64,000 bases of DNA, taken from Paenibacillus kyungheensis (GTDB taxonomy: Bacteria; Bacillota; Bacilli; Paenibacillales; Paenibacillaceae). The stretch covers positions 1,030,001 to 1,094,000 of the forward strand of contig NZ_CP117416.1 in the NCBI RefSeq assembly GCF_028606985.1, in the 5' to 3' direction. The first letter of the stretch is position 1. Each line of letters opens with the position of its first letter. The position numbers and the translations under genes are program-made. The notes below the pieces were generated by a model that was given only the letters and a program-made list of their open reading frames with translations, did no database searches and had not been told where the DNA came from. Below, in pieces: positions 17,923-27,357 of the stretch.

Positions 17923-18543
17923 ATGGTTGGTATTGTGATGCATGCTTTTTTATTAGCATTAGGGCTTATTTTACCGTTAGGGGTGCAAAATATTTTTATT
18001 TTTCAACAAGGGATTGTGCAGCGACCACTCTGGCGTGCTCTGCCTGTAGTGATAACAGCAGGTATTTGCGATACTTTACTTATTAGTCTGGCTGTAGGTG
18101 GAGTGTCATTAGTAGTGCTTGGATTACCCTGGATTAAGCATGTTCTAATGATCGGTGGAATCGTGTTTCTTCTATATATGGGGTATATCACATGGAAAAG
18201 TAGTATTCGTTCTGAGCAAGGGAGTATACAACCATTGTCGATACGCAAGCAGATTGTGTTTGCTTTATCTGTATCCTTGCTCAATCCACATGCGTTGCTA
18301 GATACGATCGGCGTAATTGGGATTAGTTCATTACCGTACGAAGGTATTGATAAATTTATTTTTACTCTCACATGTATTATTGTTTCATGGGTGTGGTTTG
18401 TCTGCTTGGCAGTAAGTGGACATTGGGTAGGTCGTTTTGATTCTTCCGGCAGATGGTTAAATGTATTGAACAAATGTTCAGCATTAATGATCTGGGGGAT
18501 TGCGCTATTTCTTTTATATCGTTATCTGTATGAAGCTATATAA
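17923..18543 (+). CDS. LysE/ArgO-family amino-acid exporter
   Basis: A 206-aa inner-membrane protein, the usual length for LysE family exporters, with about six membrane helices. The N-terminal motif LGLILPLGVQNIFIFQQGI is the LysE/ArgO signature. A later NPHALLDTIGVIG segment matches the second conserved loop. It starts at ATG 17923 with AAAGGAGAA upstream. The divergent MocR-type gene across a 128-bp spacer is a recurring arrangement for exporter/regulator pairs. The substrate (lysine, arginine or another amine) is not known. Confidence 0.88.
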   Translation: MVGIVMHAFLLALGLILPLGVQNIFIFQQGIVQRPLWRALPVVITAGICDTLLISLAVGGVSLVVLGLPWIKHVLMIGGIVFLLYMGYITWKSSIRSEQGSIQPLSIRKQIVFALSVSLLNPHALLDTIGVIGISSLPYEGIDKFIFTLTCIIVSWVWFVCLAVSGHWVGRFDSSGRWLNVLNKCSALMIWGIALFLLYRYLYEAI

Positions 18544-18591
18544 AATGAAGATTATAGTCAGAACAAATGCTACATATACTATGCTAAAGCA

Positions 18592-18648
18592 CAACAAAAA
18601 ACCTCTATATTGCTGAAATATCTCAGTAATATAGAGGTTTTTTGTTTA
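18592..18648 (+). terminator. Bidirectional terminator between lysE-like gene and GH43 gene
   Basis: AAAAACCTCTATAT-TACTG-type stem: ACCTCTATATTGCTGA pairs with TCAGTAATATAGAGGT (one bulge), with T/A runs on both sides. Confidence 0.85.
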
Positions 18649-18719
18649 TTTTATGTGATAAGACATCCAGAAAAAGTGTTCTTTTTTGGTAGATGATGTA
18701 CAGATAGATCGAAGTCAAT

Positions 18720-19703
18720 CTAGACAGTATCGGCAACAGGACGACCAAATTCAGGTGTACCATCAGATCTCCATTGGATTACTTGAGCGCGCATATGACG
18801 GTTAGGATCATATAATGGATTGCCTGAAATTTCTTTGTAATTACGAGCATGATAGATCATTACATCATGTTGCCCATCTTCTGAGATTGTAAAGCAATTA
18901 TGCCCGGGGCCATATTGAGAATGGGCTTCTGCTGTGCCAAAAACTGGCTGATCACTTTTGCGCCATGATCCAGCATTTAGAATATCGCTATGGATATCGG
19001 CCGTAAGTAGTCCCAGACAGTAATGGTGATCGGTAGCACTAGCAGAATAGCTGATAAATAATTGATCTTGTTTACGTAAAAAAGCAGGGCCTTCGTTGAC
19101 TTTGAATCCGATACATTCCCATGACAATTCAGGAATACTTAATCGAGTGGGAGTCCCTTTTAATGTCCAGGGATTTGCCATAAGAGATAAGTATAAATTG
19201 GAATTACCATCGACTTCAGGTTCTTTTTGCGCCCATAACAGATATTGTTGATCTTGATGTATAAATGTTGTCGCATCCAGAGCGAATGTATCCCATGGAG
19301 TAACGATTTGTCCTTTTTCGATCCATGAACCTTGTAGTGGATCAGGGTGATCATTTTCCAGTACAAACATACGATGCTGGAAAAGCCCATCGACAATCTC
19401 GTCTGTAGCGGCGGCAGCAAAATAGATATACCATTTCTGATGAATGTAATGAAGCTCAGGAGCCCAGATTAAATGACTCATCGGCCCGCTATCTGGCTTA
19501 CGCCATACGATTACAGGTTCTGCATCAGCTAGATTTTGAATCGTAGCTGCACGCCGAAGTTCGATATAATCAAACGAAGGAACAGAGCCGGTAAAATAAT
19601 ATTGTTGATCGGTATGTCGATACACCCATGGATCAGCACGTTGTTCAATAATCGGATTGCGATAAGTATTCGTAGCAGAAGAAGGTGAAGATTGAGTATC
19701 CAT
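18720..19703 (-). CDS. GH43 family glycoside hydrolase (intracellular)
   Basis: A 327-aa five-bladed propeller enzyme without signal peptide, so cytosolic. The three catalytic acids are placed as in GH43: Asp24 (QRADPWV, base), an Asp in FALDATTFI (pKa modulator) and Glu in KVNEGPAFL (acid). GH43 enzymes remove arabinose or xylose from oligosaccharides. Specificity cannot be read here, but a partial match to the exo-arabinanase-like subfamilies is likely. It starts at ATG 19703 with AAGGAG upstream. It ends a minus-strand run of an ABC importer and lies under the same AraR-like regulation, so it probably acts on imported arabino- or xylo-oligosaccharides. Confidence 0.85.
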   Translation of the reverse strand: MDTQSSPSSATNTYRNPIIEQRADPWVYRHTDQQYYFTGSVPSFDYIELRRAATIQNLADAEPVIVWRKPDSGPMSHLIWAPELHYIHQKWYIYFAAAATDEIVDGLFQHRMFVLENDHPDPLQGSWIEKGQIVTPWDTFALDATTFIHQDQQYLLWAQKEPEVDGNSNLYLSLMANPWTLKGTPTRLSIPELSWECIGFKVNEGPAFLRKQDQLFISYSASATDHHYCLGLLTADIHSDILNAGSWRKSDQPVFGTAEAHSQYGPGHNCFTISEDGQHDVMIYHARNYKEISGNPLYDPNRHMRAQVIQWRSDGTPEFGRPVADTV

Positions 19704-19755
19704 CTCAAAACTCCTTTGTATAATCTGTCATGTAGTATAGCGATATGATTACGTA

Positions 19756-20619
19756 TTAGCCTTTAACAGCTCCAGCCGTTACACCGCCGATAATATACTT
19801 TTGCGCAAATAGATAGAACACCATAATCGGGATCATAGATAAAATAATCGCTGCAAACGCCATATTAATCTCTGATGTATATTCTCCGAAAAATTGAAAT
19901 TGAACAAGTGGTAATGTAGAAGCTTCTTTTTTCTGAACGATAATCATTGATACGACAAAGTCATTCCATGCTCCAAGTGCACTTAATACAAGAATTGTTG
20001 AATTAATTGGCTTGAGTAACGGAAAAATAATACTGAAAAATGTCCGATATCTGGATGCGCCATCAAGTGTTGCCGATTCTTCTAATTCTCGCGGAACTGT
20101 CTTGATAAAGCCTACATAGAGAAAAGCAAAATAACCAATTTGTACACCAGTCAAAGCAATAATCAAACCGGGAATCGTATTTAATAAATGCAGCTCTGTC
20201 CACGTTTTGTAAAGTGGAAACATCAGTACTTGGAAAGGCAACATAATACTAGACATAAATAGATAGTAGAAAAAGTTGTAAAACCGATTGTTGTTACGAG
20301 CGATCATATAAGCCGCCATAGAACAGACAGTAATCGTTAAGAGTACAGTCCCGATCGTTGTTAACACACTATTACGCAAAGCCAGAAAAAAGTTAGAAGC
20401 AGCTATCGCATCGCTATAGTTGGACCATGCAATATGTGTTGGAAAAGCGAGCGGACTTTGAGCTGTTTCTACAGGTGTCTTGATCGAATACACGATCGCA
20501 ATATAAAACGGAAATAAAAACAAAATAGCGATGATATAAAGCATAATGATTCGTAATAATTTGGGAAAACGACGATTGGGCGCTTCTTTGATTTGTACGA
20601 TCGGAACCGAAGTATTCAA
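19756..20619 (-). CDS. Sugar ABC transporter permease, MalG-like
   Basis: A 287-aa integral membrane protein with about six helices. It has the EAA motif (ELEESATLDGASRYRTFFSIIFP) that contacts the ATPase, and a C-terminal GAVKG. The start is TTG 20619, overlapping the partner permease stop as TTGA with GAGAGGTGG upstream. It is the second permease of a CUT1-type oligosaccharide importer. No ATPase gene is present, as is common in Bacilli where a shared MsmX-type ATPase is used. Confidence 0.92.
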   Translation of the reverse strand: MNTSVPIVQIKEAPNRRFPKLLRIIMLYIIAILFLFPFYIAIVYSIKTPVETAQSPLAFPTHIAWSNYSDAIAASNFFLALRNSVLTTIGTVLLTITVCSMAAYMIARNNNRFYNFFYYLFMSSIMLPFQVLMFPLYKTWTELHLLNTIPGLIIALTGVQIGYFAFLYVGFIKTVPRELEESATLDGASRYRTFFSIIFPLLKPINSTILVLSALGAWNDFVVSMIIVQKKEASTLPLVQFQFFGEYTSEINMAFAAIILSMIPIMVFYLFAQKYIIGGVTAGAVKG

Positions 20620-21473
20620 TATTCCACCTCTCTTCTGCGGAAATAGTTAGTGACGAACACTGTGACGATTAAGATGAAGAAAAATAACATCAATGCCGCC
20701 ATCTGTCCGTAACCTGCTTTGAAATAAGGGAACTCGTAATTGTACACATACATCGCTAGTGTCTCGGAGGATGTACCCGGGCCACCTTTTGTAGCGACCA
20801 TCGGGTAATCAAATTGTCGTAATCCAGTCCCGATCCAGAGCGGAATACAATACGTAAATGCAGGCATTAATAAAGGAACAGTGATTTTGGAAAATTGAGT
20901 CCAGCTACCGGCTCCATCGATATGCGCAGATTCGTACATATCTTTGGGAATCGTCTGTAGACCGGCATAGTAGATAACCATCGCGAGTCCGACTTCTTTC
21001 CAGACGCTAATAATCGAGATACCTAACATAACTGTTGTCGGATTTCCCAATAATCCTCCATCGGTATGGAAAATCGTTGGAAAAATATCGCTGTAAATAT
21101 AACGCCAGATAATAGCAGCCAGTACCAGACTGATTACCATCGGCATAAAAATAAAACTTTTGAGCAAATTAACACCCGGGAACTTGGTATTCAGCGCAAC
21201 AGCAAGTCCCAAGCCGATAACGTTAATAAAGACAGTCGTAAAGATAGCAAAAAACAATGTGTTTTTGATCGGATTTAGTAGCTCTGTATCGGTAAATAAT
21301 AATTTAAGATTGTGCAAACCAACATAATCGTAAGACATATCGATACCGTTCCAGTTGGTGAAAGCGATATTGACTCCGCGAAAAAACGGAAATACAACGA
21401 CAAGGCAAAAGAATAGTAATGCAGGAACGATAAAGCTGAACTTGAGCAGTTCGTCTTTGTACTTACGGGTCAC
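20616..21473 (-). CDS. Sugar ABC transporter permease, MalF/UgpA-like
   Basis: A 285-aa membrane protein starting at GTG 21473, about six helices. The EAA loop (MYESAHIDGAGSWTQFSKITVP) is well conserved. It overlaps the next permease by four bases and follows the binding protein by 39 bp. It forms the channel with the MalG-like partner. Confidence 0.92.
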   Translation of the reverse strand: MTRKYKDELLKFSFIVPALLFFCLVVVFPFFRGVNIAFTNWNGIDMSYDYVGLHNLKLLFTDTELLNPIKNTLFFAIFTTVFINVIGLGLAVALNTKFPGVNLLKSFIFMPMVISLVLAAIIWRYIYSDIFPTIFHTDGGLLGNPTTVMLGISIISVWKEVGLAMVIYYAGLQTIPKDMYESAHIDGAGSWTQFSKITVPLLMPAFTYCIPLWIGTGLRQFDYPMVATKGGPGTSSETLAMYVYNYEFPYFKAGYGQMAALMLFFFILIVTVFVTNYFRRREVEY

Positions 21474-21512
21474 GAGATCACCACCACATTAGTTAGAATA
21501 GGGTACATATGA

Positions 21513-22811
21513 TTAATTCATTTTATTAATACGAGCGAAGTCGGCATCTAATTTTTGTAGCAATTCATCGACACTACGTGTCGCAGGATCAGAGACAAGG
21601 AAGAAGGTTAAATCTTTTTGCCAAGTATCATCATATTGACCGTACCAGAGTGGTTTGACCTGATTGTTAACCACTTTGCCTGTTTTGAAGATCGTTTGAA
21701 ATTCTTCAGCGATTGGATCTTGTTTGGCTGGTTTGATATCTGCTGAAATAGCGCTTAATGTCTGTACGCCATCTGCCCAGATTTGAGATCCTTCCTCCGA
21801 AGCCATAAATTCTAAGAATTTTTTGGCGGCATCTAAATTTTTGGATTGAGCGCCGATCATCCAAGTATCATCTGTTGAATAGGTCATTACATTATTCTCA
21901 GGAGTATCTGTTGCCGGATACATAAATACACCGAAATTACCGTCAGGGCTATAATTACGAATCGTTCCAATAGCGAAGCTACCCATAATATCCATAGCTG
22001 CTTTACCTTGTGCAAAGTATTGAAGCGAACGGTCATAATCAATATCAGCGGCATCTTTATTGGCAAAAGAGCTTAATGTATTTACACGTCCTAAGAAATC
22101 TTTATACCCGGGAATCGCTGCAAATGTAGTCTCGCCTGCCATCACTTTACCAGCATAATCAGGATTTTCTTTGAGCAATGTTCCCCACATATCCGGCCAC
22201 ATAAAGCTCATATACGAAGCCCCATCTTTCCACGAAGCTGCAAATGGAGTGATATTTTTAGATTGTAATGTTTGTGCTACTTTTACAAGTTCAGAGTATG
22301 TTTTAGGAACTTCAACACCTGCTTTTTTGAATAAATCTTTGTTATAGATCACTGCATTGGTCATAAGATCGGTAGGCAATCCGTATACTTTACCGTCGTA
22401 AGACACGTTAGGCAGATAGTCTTTGTTTACTTTTTGAATAAAAGGTTCGTTGGTAAGGTCTAGAAAAGCACCTGCTTTGGTAATATCAACCATACCTTGT
22501 GGACGACCGAAAATAATATCCGGTACATCGCTTGCGGCTACTTTCATTTTGATATTGTCGTTGTATTTATCCACAGGCATGACTTGCACATCGAATGTAA
22601 TATTAGGATTCAATTCTGTAAAACGATCGGTTAATTTTTTGAATGTATCGACTTTTGGTTTTTCGACCATATAGTGAGTTACGGTCAATGTCACTTTGTC
22701 ATTCGCTCCACTTCCACCAGAAGCAGAAGAAGAATCAGTAGAGTTACCACAAGCAGATAGAAGGGTCGTCACCAGTAGCAAAGAAGAAAGCAATAAGCCT
22801 GACTTTTTCAT
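21513..22811 (-). CDS. Sugar ABC transporter substrate-binding lipoprotein
   Basis: A 432-aa protein with a lipoprotein signal peptide (LLSAC, lipid Cys21), so it is tethered to the outer face of the membrane. The fold is the solute-binding type 1 of CUT1 importers. It starts at ATG 22811 with GGAGG upstream. Two GntR/CcpA-like sites lie directly upstream, and a divergent GntR/LacI-type regulator is 223 bp away. With GH43 downstream, an arabino- or xylo-oligosaccharide ligand is plausible but not shown. Confidence 0.9.
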   Translation of the reverse strand: MKKSGLLLSSLLLVTTLLSACGNSTDSSSASGGSGANDKVTLTVTHYMVEKPKVDTFKKLTDRFTELNPNITFDVQVMPVDKYNDNIKMKVAASDVPDIIFGRPQGMVDITKAGAFLDLTNEPFIQKVNKDYLPNVSYDGKVYGLPTDLMTNAVIYNKDLFKKAGVEVPKTYSELVKVAQTLQSKNITPFAASWKDGASYMSFMWPDMWGTLLKENPDYAGKVMAGETTFAAIPGYKDFLGRVNTLSSFANKDAADIDYDRSLQYFAQGKAAMDIMGSFAIGTIRNYSPDGNFGVFMYPATDTPENNVMTYSTDDTWMIGAQSKNLDAAKKFLEFMASEEGSQIWADGVQTLSAISADIKPAKQDPIAEEFQTIFKTGKVVNNQVKPLWYGQYDDTWQKDLTFFLVSDPATRSVDELLQKLDADFARINKMN

Positions 22812-22831
22812 AAATGACCTCCAAATTCAAA

Positions 22832-22867
22832 ATGTAAACGCTTCATTTCTGTAGTATACGTTTGCTG
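22832..22867 (-). promoter_or_regulatory. cre-like site and operator half with putative -10 of the ABC operon
   Basis: ATGTAAACGCTTCAT (22832-22846) closely matches a cre site. Next to it TAGTATACGTTTGC (22852-22865) shares GTATACGTTT with the site at 22962. On the minus strand TATACT (22858-22853) can be the -10 element of the ABC operon, so a bound regulator would block the promoter. This is inference from pattern. Confidence 0.5.
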
Positions 22868-22961
22868 ATTTAGGATTTATATACTCAATTGGTTATAAAT
22901 TTAGTAAAAATATATTTTATATAAAAATATAATTTGTATGCTATAATCTGCTCCAAACAAA

Positions 22962-22977
22962 ATGTATACGTTTACAT
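22962..22977. promoter_or_regulatory. Candidate operator of the GntR/LacI-type regulator
   Basis: ATGTATACGTTTACAT is a near-perfect palindrome between the divergent ABC operon and regulator gene, 58 bp before the regulator start. It resembles the AraR-type half sites of Bacilli and also cre. It is probably the autoregulatory operator. Confidence 0.55.
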
Positions 22978-23034
22978 TAAAAGTGTTATGCTATAAAAAA
23001 TGGTAAAAAATCATGCAGGAGGTGAATGCTGAAA

Positions 23035-24141
23035 ATGAAAAAAATACCGCTATATAAGCAAATCAAACAGCAGATTAAAGAGAAAATTATTTCAGGGGAA
23101 TTGCGCTACAAAGATCGTGTACCCTCAGAGCAAGAAATGATGGATGAGTATCAAGTGAGTAAAATTACAGTAAAAAATGCATTGATAGGGCTTGCTGAAG
23201 AAGGATTAGTGATACGTGTTCAGGGGAAAGGTACATTTGTATGCTGGAAAGAGCAAGAGTGTATCAATCAAAGTCAATCTGACTCGATATACGGTACTCA
23301 ACCACGTGTATTATCAAATACTCCTCTAGCTAATCTACCACTGATCGGGCTTATTGTTCCTACGATGAAAACCAATGTTATCCAGAAAATGATTGATTAT
23401 AGTGAGTATTATGCAGGTCAACTGGGTTATCAATTGATTCTTCATATTACGCGTGAATCTTCTAGCAATGAAAGTGAAGCGATTGATCGATTGTTGTCGA
23501 TCGGGGCGCAAGGAATGATCGTATTTCCAACAGAAGATGAAAAGTATAATGAGTCGTTATTGCGGTTATCACTGGATAAATTTCCTTTTGTATTTATGGA
23601 TCGGTATCTACGCAATATCGAGACATTTCGGATTACTTCGAATAATTTGAGTGCAGCTTATGAAGCGATTGAGTATTTGTTAAGTAAACAGCATCGTCAT
23701 ATTGCTTTAATTTCACCGGATCGTACGAATACTGTTATTGAAGATCGTACTGTTGGGTTTGAAAAAGCGTATATCGATCATCATATCTCGATTGATAAAA
23801 ATTTGTGGTGTCATATTCCGCTTGATATTTTACGTAATCAGCAGGGGAAAGAATATATTGCCCATTTCATCACTCATCATCCGCAAGTGACCGCAGTGCT
23901 AGCATTGAGCGCCGAAGCAGCGAAATTGACCTATGCGTCATTAGTAGAGTTAAAGAAAACGGAGACGGTAGAACTGATTTCTTTTGATGATCCTGAATTG
24001 CCGGGAGTTGGTTACTTGAAGCAAGATGAACGCACGATTGCGAGGTTAGCGGTAGAATTAGTACATGCGCAGATCAAAGGAAATTACGAACCACAACATA
24101 GAGTAGTGGAAGTCAGTCTGAATGTACAACAGTCGATCTAA
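23035..24141 (+). CDS. GntR-LacI chimeric transcriptional regulator (AraR-like)
   Basis: A 368-aa regulator. The N-terminal 70 residues form a GntR winged helix (IPLYKQIKQQIKEKIISGEL, then RVPSEQEMMDEYQVSKITV); the rest is a LacI/PBP1-type sugar-sensing domain (LPLIGLIVPTMKTNVIQKM onward). This fusion is characteristic of AraR, the arabinose repressor. I use ATG 23035, since AGGAGG lies only three bases from the alternative ATG 23026. It is divergent from the ABC importer and GH43, which it probably represses until a pentose is bound. The effector is inferred. Confidence 0.82.
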   Translation: MKKIPLYKQIKQQIKEKIISGELRYKDRVPSEQEMMDEYQVSKITVKNALIGLAEEGLVIRVQGKGTFVCWKEQECINQSQSDSIYGTQPRVLSNTPLANLPLIGLIVPTMKTNVIQKMIDYSEYYAGQLGYQLILHITRESSSNESEAIDRLLSIGAQGMIVFPTEDEKYNESLLRLSLDKFPFVFMDRYLRNIETFRITSNNLSAAYEAIEYLLSKQHRHIALISPDRTNTVIEDRTVGFEKAYIDHHISIDKNLWCHIPLDILRNQQGKEYIAHFITHHPQVTAVLALSAEAAKLTYASLVELKKTETVELISFDDPELPGVGYLKQDERTIARLAVELVHAQIKGNYEPQHRVVEVSLNVQQSI

Positions 24142-24203
24142 TATAGCATCCAATCTCAGGGTAAAAGAACGAGTAGACGTACAACAAAAGCCCAATAAGG
24201 TGA

Positions 24204-24290
24204 AAAAAGCCTTCAAAAGATCATTCCCCGCTCTATATAGACATTGAATATTCGTCTATACATGAAGGTGAAATCGATCATTTAAAGGCT
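24204..24290 (-). terminator. Two-tier hairpin, probable terminator of the isomerase operon
   Basis: On the minus strand AAGCCTTTAAATGATC pairs (one mismatch) with GATCTTTTGAAGGCTT, followed by a run of T. Inside the loop a second perfect stem TATAGAC/GTCTATA (24234-24258) forms. It lies 26 bp beyond the stop of the minus-strand gene ending at 24316 and also 60 bp past the regulator stop, so it may terminate both. Confidence 0.6.
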
Positions 24291-24315
24291 TATTGTTTAC
24301 CCTAATCAAGCATGA

Positions 24316-25188
24316 TCAAAGAGTAGATTTATATTGCTTAATAAACGAAACAGCTTGGCGAATATCTTGCTCTGGTTGGTCGCCCACTTCACGTTCGATC
24401 GTTAGATAACCGGTATATCCAATATCTTGAAGAGCGGCAAAATAAGCTGGAAAATCAACAGTTCCTTCACCAAGTGGTACTTCGCTAAATCCTATACTTC
24501 CATCATTCATCGCCGCAATCTGTTCGTGGCTTAGATCACCATATACATCATGAGGATTTACTTCACGCGTACGAATACCGTCTTTGACATGAGTATGCAC
24601 GATGTAATCACGTAACGTATAGACACCTTGTACAGGATCGTCGCCTGTAACCATCACCATATTAGCAGGATCGTAATTGACAGCAACGCCTTTACTTTCT
24701 AACGAATCTAGAAAAGATTTGAGGCGTGATGCCGGTTCAGGGCCGGTCTCTATCGCAAAGTATCCTCCAAGTGAAGAAGCGAACGCAGCTAGTTCATTAC
24801 AAGCAGATTGCATCACTTTATAGATCGGATCGCTCTCGTCTTCAGGCACAATACCGATATGAGTCGTTACAATCGGACTGCCTAATTCAAGCGCTAATGT
24901 CATCACTTTTTTGGACTTTTCGATTTTCCAGACATTATCTGCTTCATTGCGGAATCCTTCTCCACCATAATCTGCACAGAGCGCAGATACTTCCAGTCCA
25001 AGTTCAGCTAGATATTGTTTGAGTTCAGCGCGTGCTTTAGCATCGAGTTGATCGGGCTCCATTTCGCCTTGTGTTGCCCAAATCTGTACACCGTCTGCAC
25101 CAACTTCTTTTGCTTTTTGCAAATCTGCTCTAACACCCAGACCGAAGCTATCTGAAATAACACCGATTTTGCCTAATGTTGTGACCAT
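24316..25188 (-). CDS. Sugar phosphate isomerase/epimerase family protein (TIM barrel)
   Basis: A 290-aa protein from ATG 25188, preceded by GAGGTG; the frame upstream of it is not coding. It belongs to the xylose isomerase-like TIM barrels. Metal-binding Glu and His residues are visible (AIETGPEP, VNYDPANM, HTHVKDG, TIEREVG). It sits four bases after another TIM-barrel gene and is the last gene of a three-gene operon with a Gfo/Idh/MocA oxidoreductase. Such trios convert unusual sugars or inositol-like polyols; the substrate is unknown. Confidence 0.85.
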   Translation of the reverse strand: MVTTLGKIGVISDSFGLGVRADLQKAKEVGADGVQIWATQGEMEPDQLDAKARAELKQYLAELGLEVSALCADYGGEGFRNEADNVWKIEKSKKVMTLALELGSPIVTTHIGIVPEDESDPIYKVMQSACNELAAFASSLGGYFAIETGPEPASRLKSFLDSLESKGVAVNYDPANMVMVTGDDPVQGVYTLRDYIVHTHVKDGIRTREVNPHDVYGDLSHEQIAAMNDGSIGFSEVPLGEGTVDFPAYFAALQDIGYTGYLTIEREVGDQPEQDIRQAVSFIKQYKSTL

Positions 25189-25192
25189 ATGT

Positions 25193-26050
25193 TTACACCT
25201 CGTCCCATATTCTTTGTACATTCGCAAGTCCAATCCGTGCACCAAGCAAATCATTTTCCATACCTTCAAATTCGACAGAAATATATCCATCATATCCAGA
25301 ATGCTTCACTATACGCAGTACTTCCCACATATCAATATCGCCTTGACCGATAATCGCTCCACGTAGATATTGTCCTGCTGTACTGGTAAACCATCCTTCA
25401 CCAGGAGCACGATAACCAGGGCGAATATAGAAGTCTTTGACATGTACCATTGAGGCATAAGGCAAGTTCTGAGCAACAGCAGCTACTGGATTTTCATCAG
25501 CACATAGAAAGTTACCGATATCGAGTGTTGTTTTGTAATTTGGACGATCTACAGTCTGGATAAGTGTCTGTACACGATCTGCCTGTTGAATAAAAAAGCC
25601 ATGATTTTCGACACTGGTCGTTATTCCATATTGTTGTGCATGATCAGCGATACGACGACAAGCTGAAGCGAGACGATTTAATTGTTGATGAAAATGTTGA
25701 ATCGATACGTCTGGTGAAGAAGCGACATCATGACGCATTAATGTAACCCCTAATTGCTGAGCGATATTGACTTCGTCCATCACACGCTGAATTTCTCGCT
25801 CGTATTCTTCATCACTGTCGGTCAAAAAATTAGCACCAATCGCATAGTTAGAAAGTTCAATCCCACGTTCACGAGCGCGGGTAACAATCTGTTCGATCAA
25901 TTCAGGCTGTTCTGTCAAATTATAACTAAGAGGAACGATCTCTACATGAACAGCTCCATGATCTGCTGCAAAGTCGATCACATCCGGTACACTCATAGCA
26001 CCAGAACTCAATTGTCCATGTAGACTATACGTACTCAGTCCGAGCTTCAT
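25193..26050 (-). CDS. Sugar phosphate isomerase/epimerase family protein (TIM barrel)
   Basis: A 285-aa TIM-barrel protein starting at ATG 26050 with AAGGAGGT upstream, overlapping the stop of the dehydrogenase as ATGA. Family features are SVENHGFFI, TLDIGNFLC, MVHVKDFYI and SVEFEGMEN near the C-terminus, which carry the metal and substrate ligands. It shares a fold with, but little sequence with, the next gene. The two may act in sequence or on different substrates. Confidence 0.85.
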   Translation of the reverse strand: MKLGLSTYSLHGQLSSGAMSVPDVIDFAADHGAVHVEIVPLSYNLTEQPELIEQIVTRARERGIELSNYAIGANFLTDSDEEYEREIQRVMDEVNIAQQLGVTLMRHDVASSPDVSIQHFHQQLNRLASACRRIADHAQQYGITTSVENHGFFIQQADRVQTLIQTVDRPNYKTTLDIGNFLCADENPVAAVAQNLPYASMVHVKDFYIRPGYRAPGEGWFTSTAGQYLRGAIIGQGDIDMWEVLRIVKHSGYDGYISVEFEGMENDLLGARIGLANVQRIWDEV

Positions 26051-27108
26051 AATAGTACCTCCTTGCCAAGCTTAGCGGATTCGTAGATAGCTGTGAGCAT
26101 ACGCATCATCTGCACGCCATCTTCCACCGGACTTAGTGGTTGTTTGCCTGTCTGAATACAATCGATAAAGTGTTTAATTTCATTATCAAATGCTTGCTCA
26201 AATTGAAAATCTTTATGATCGGTTTGAGGTTCGATATTCAGTACAGTATTGTACTTTTCGGTAGTGATATGAACAGCTGGATCCACTTCAAATCCACCTT
26301 TTGTTCCATACAATTTGATCATGCCTTCATTTTGTTTGGCATGCAGACTAAAGCTGACGTCTACGATCAGGGAAGCTCCATTTTTGAAACGGATCATAGC
26401 ATTTGCCATATCTTCTACATCATTTTGAGTGGCATCATAATCAGCGGCTTGATAACGGGATAAATGTTCGACATTCGCTCGATTGCCTAACTCATAATAC
26501 GTATTACCACTAACCGATAACGGTTCAGGTCTGCCCATCAGATACCAGCATAGATCAATAGCATGAACACCAATATCAATTAATGGCCCACCGCCAGAAC
26601 GATTGCTATCGCTAAACCAACCGCCCGGATTGCCGAGACGACGAATATACGAAGCTTTGGCATAATAGATATTACCAAAATCGCCTTGTTCACTAAATTG
26701 GTGAAGCATCTGGGCATTGGAATCATAGCGACGTACAAACCCGACTTGCAATAATTTGCCTGTAGCTTGTACAGCAGCTTGTACTTGTTGTGCTTCTTCT
26801 ACTGTACGGCAAAGAGGCTTCTCTACCAGTACGTGTTTGCCTGCTTGAAGCGCCGCAATACTAATCTCAGCATGACTGTTATTCCATGTACAGATACTGA
26901 CAGCATCAATATCTGGATTGTTCAGAAGTTCTTGATAATCTGTATAAGGAATTGCGGCTTCATATTGCTTGGCTACTGTCTGTGCACGTTCTGCATTAAG
27001 ATCACAGACACCGATAATCTCTACATCTGGATGATTGTTATAAGGTTTTAAATGAAATTCTGAAATACTGCCGACACCGATCACACCTATACCAATTTTG
27101 GCTGTCAT
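26047..27108 (-). CDS. Gfo/Idh/MocA family oxidoreductase
   Basis: A 353-aa NAD(P)-dependent dehydrogenase starting at ATG 27108 with AGGAG upstream. The Rossmann motif GVIGVGSISEFHL is at the N-terminus, the EKPLCRTVEEA catalytic Lys motif follows near residue 97, and DIGVHAIDLCWYLMG in the second domain. Such enzymes oxidise cyclic polyols or sugars, often with an isomerase partner encoded beside them, as here. It is first in a three-gene operon, divergent from an AraC regulator. Confidence 0.9.
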   Translation of the reverse strand: MTAKIGIGVIGVGSISEFHLKPYNNHPDVEIIGVCDLNAERAQTVAKQYEAAIPYTDYQELLNNPDIDAVSICTWNNSHAEISIAALQAGKHVLVEKPLCRTVEEAQQVQAAVQATGKLLQVGFVRRYDSNAQMLHQFSEQGDFGNIYYAKASYIRRLGNPGGWFSDSNRSGGGPLIDIGVHAIDLCWYLMGRPEPLSVSGNTYYELGNRANVEHLSRYQAADYDATQNDVEDMANAMIRFKNGASLIVDVSFSLHAKQNEGMIKLYGTKGGFEVDPAVHITTEKYNTVLNIEPQTDHKDFQFEQAFDNEIKHFIDCIQTGKQPLSPVEDGVQMMRMLTAIYESAKLGKEVLL

Positions 27109-27262
27109 ACGTAGTCTCCTTTAGCGTCTTTACTTCAAGTAAAGTACACATGAATTGGGGTAAACAATGGGAATACAATCATATACCTATATGTATTTCT
27201 TTGGGAAAGATATCGTTCTGTTGAAATTATATAATGTATCGCTAGAACGGTCATGAAGCGGT

Positions 27263-27293
27263 GTGCGGTTTGTTTGTACTATTGTGCGATTTG
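27263..27293 (+). promoter_or_regulatory. Direct-repeat operator candidate for the AraC regulator
   Basis: GTGCGGTTTG (27263-27272) and GTGCGATTTG (27284-27293) are direct repeats 21 bp apart, about two helical turns, as expected for one AraC-family protein dimer. They lie in the divergent spacer between the dehydrogenase operon and the AraC gene. Confidence 0.55.
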
Positions 27294-27357
27294 AAATGAT
27301 ACAATAGAGAAAGAAATAGAATAAAAAAGTGCATTTTGCTGGCAAAGGAGTCTCTCT

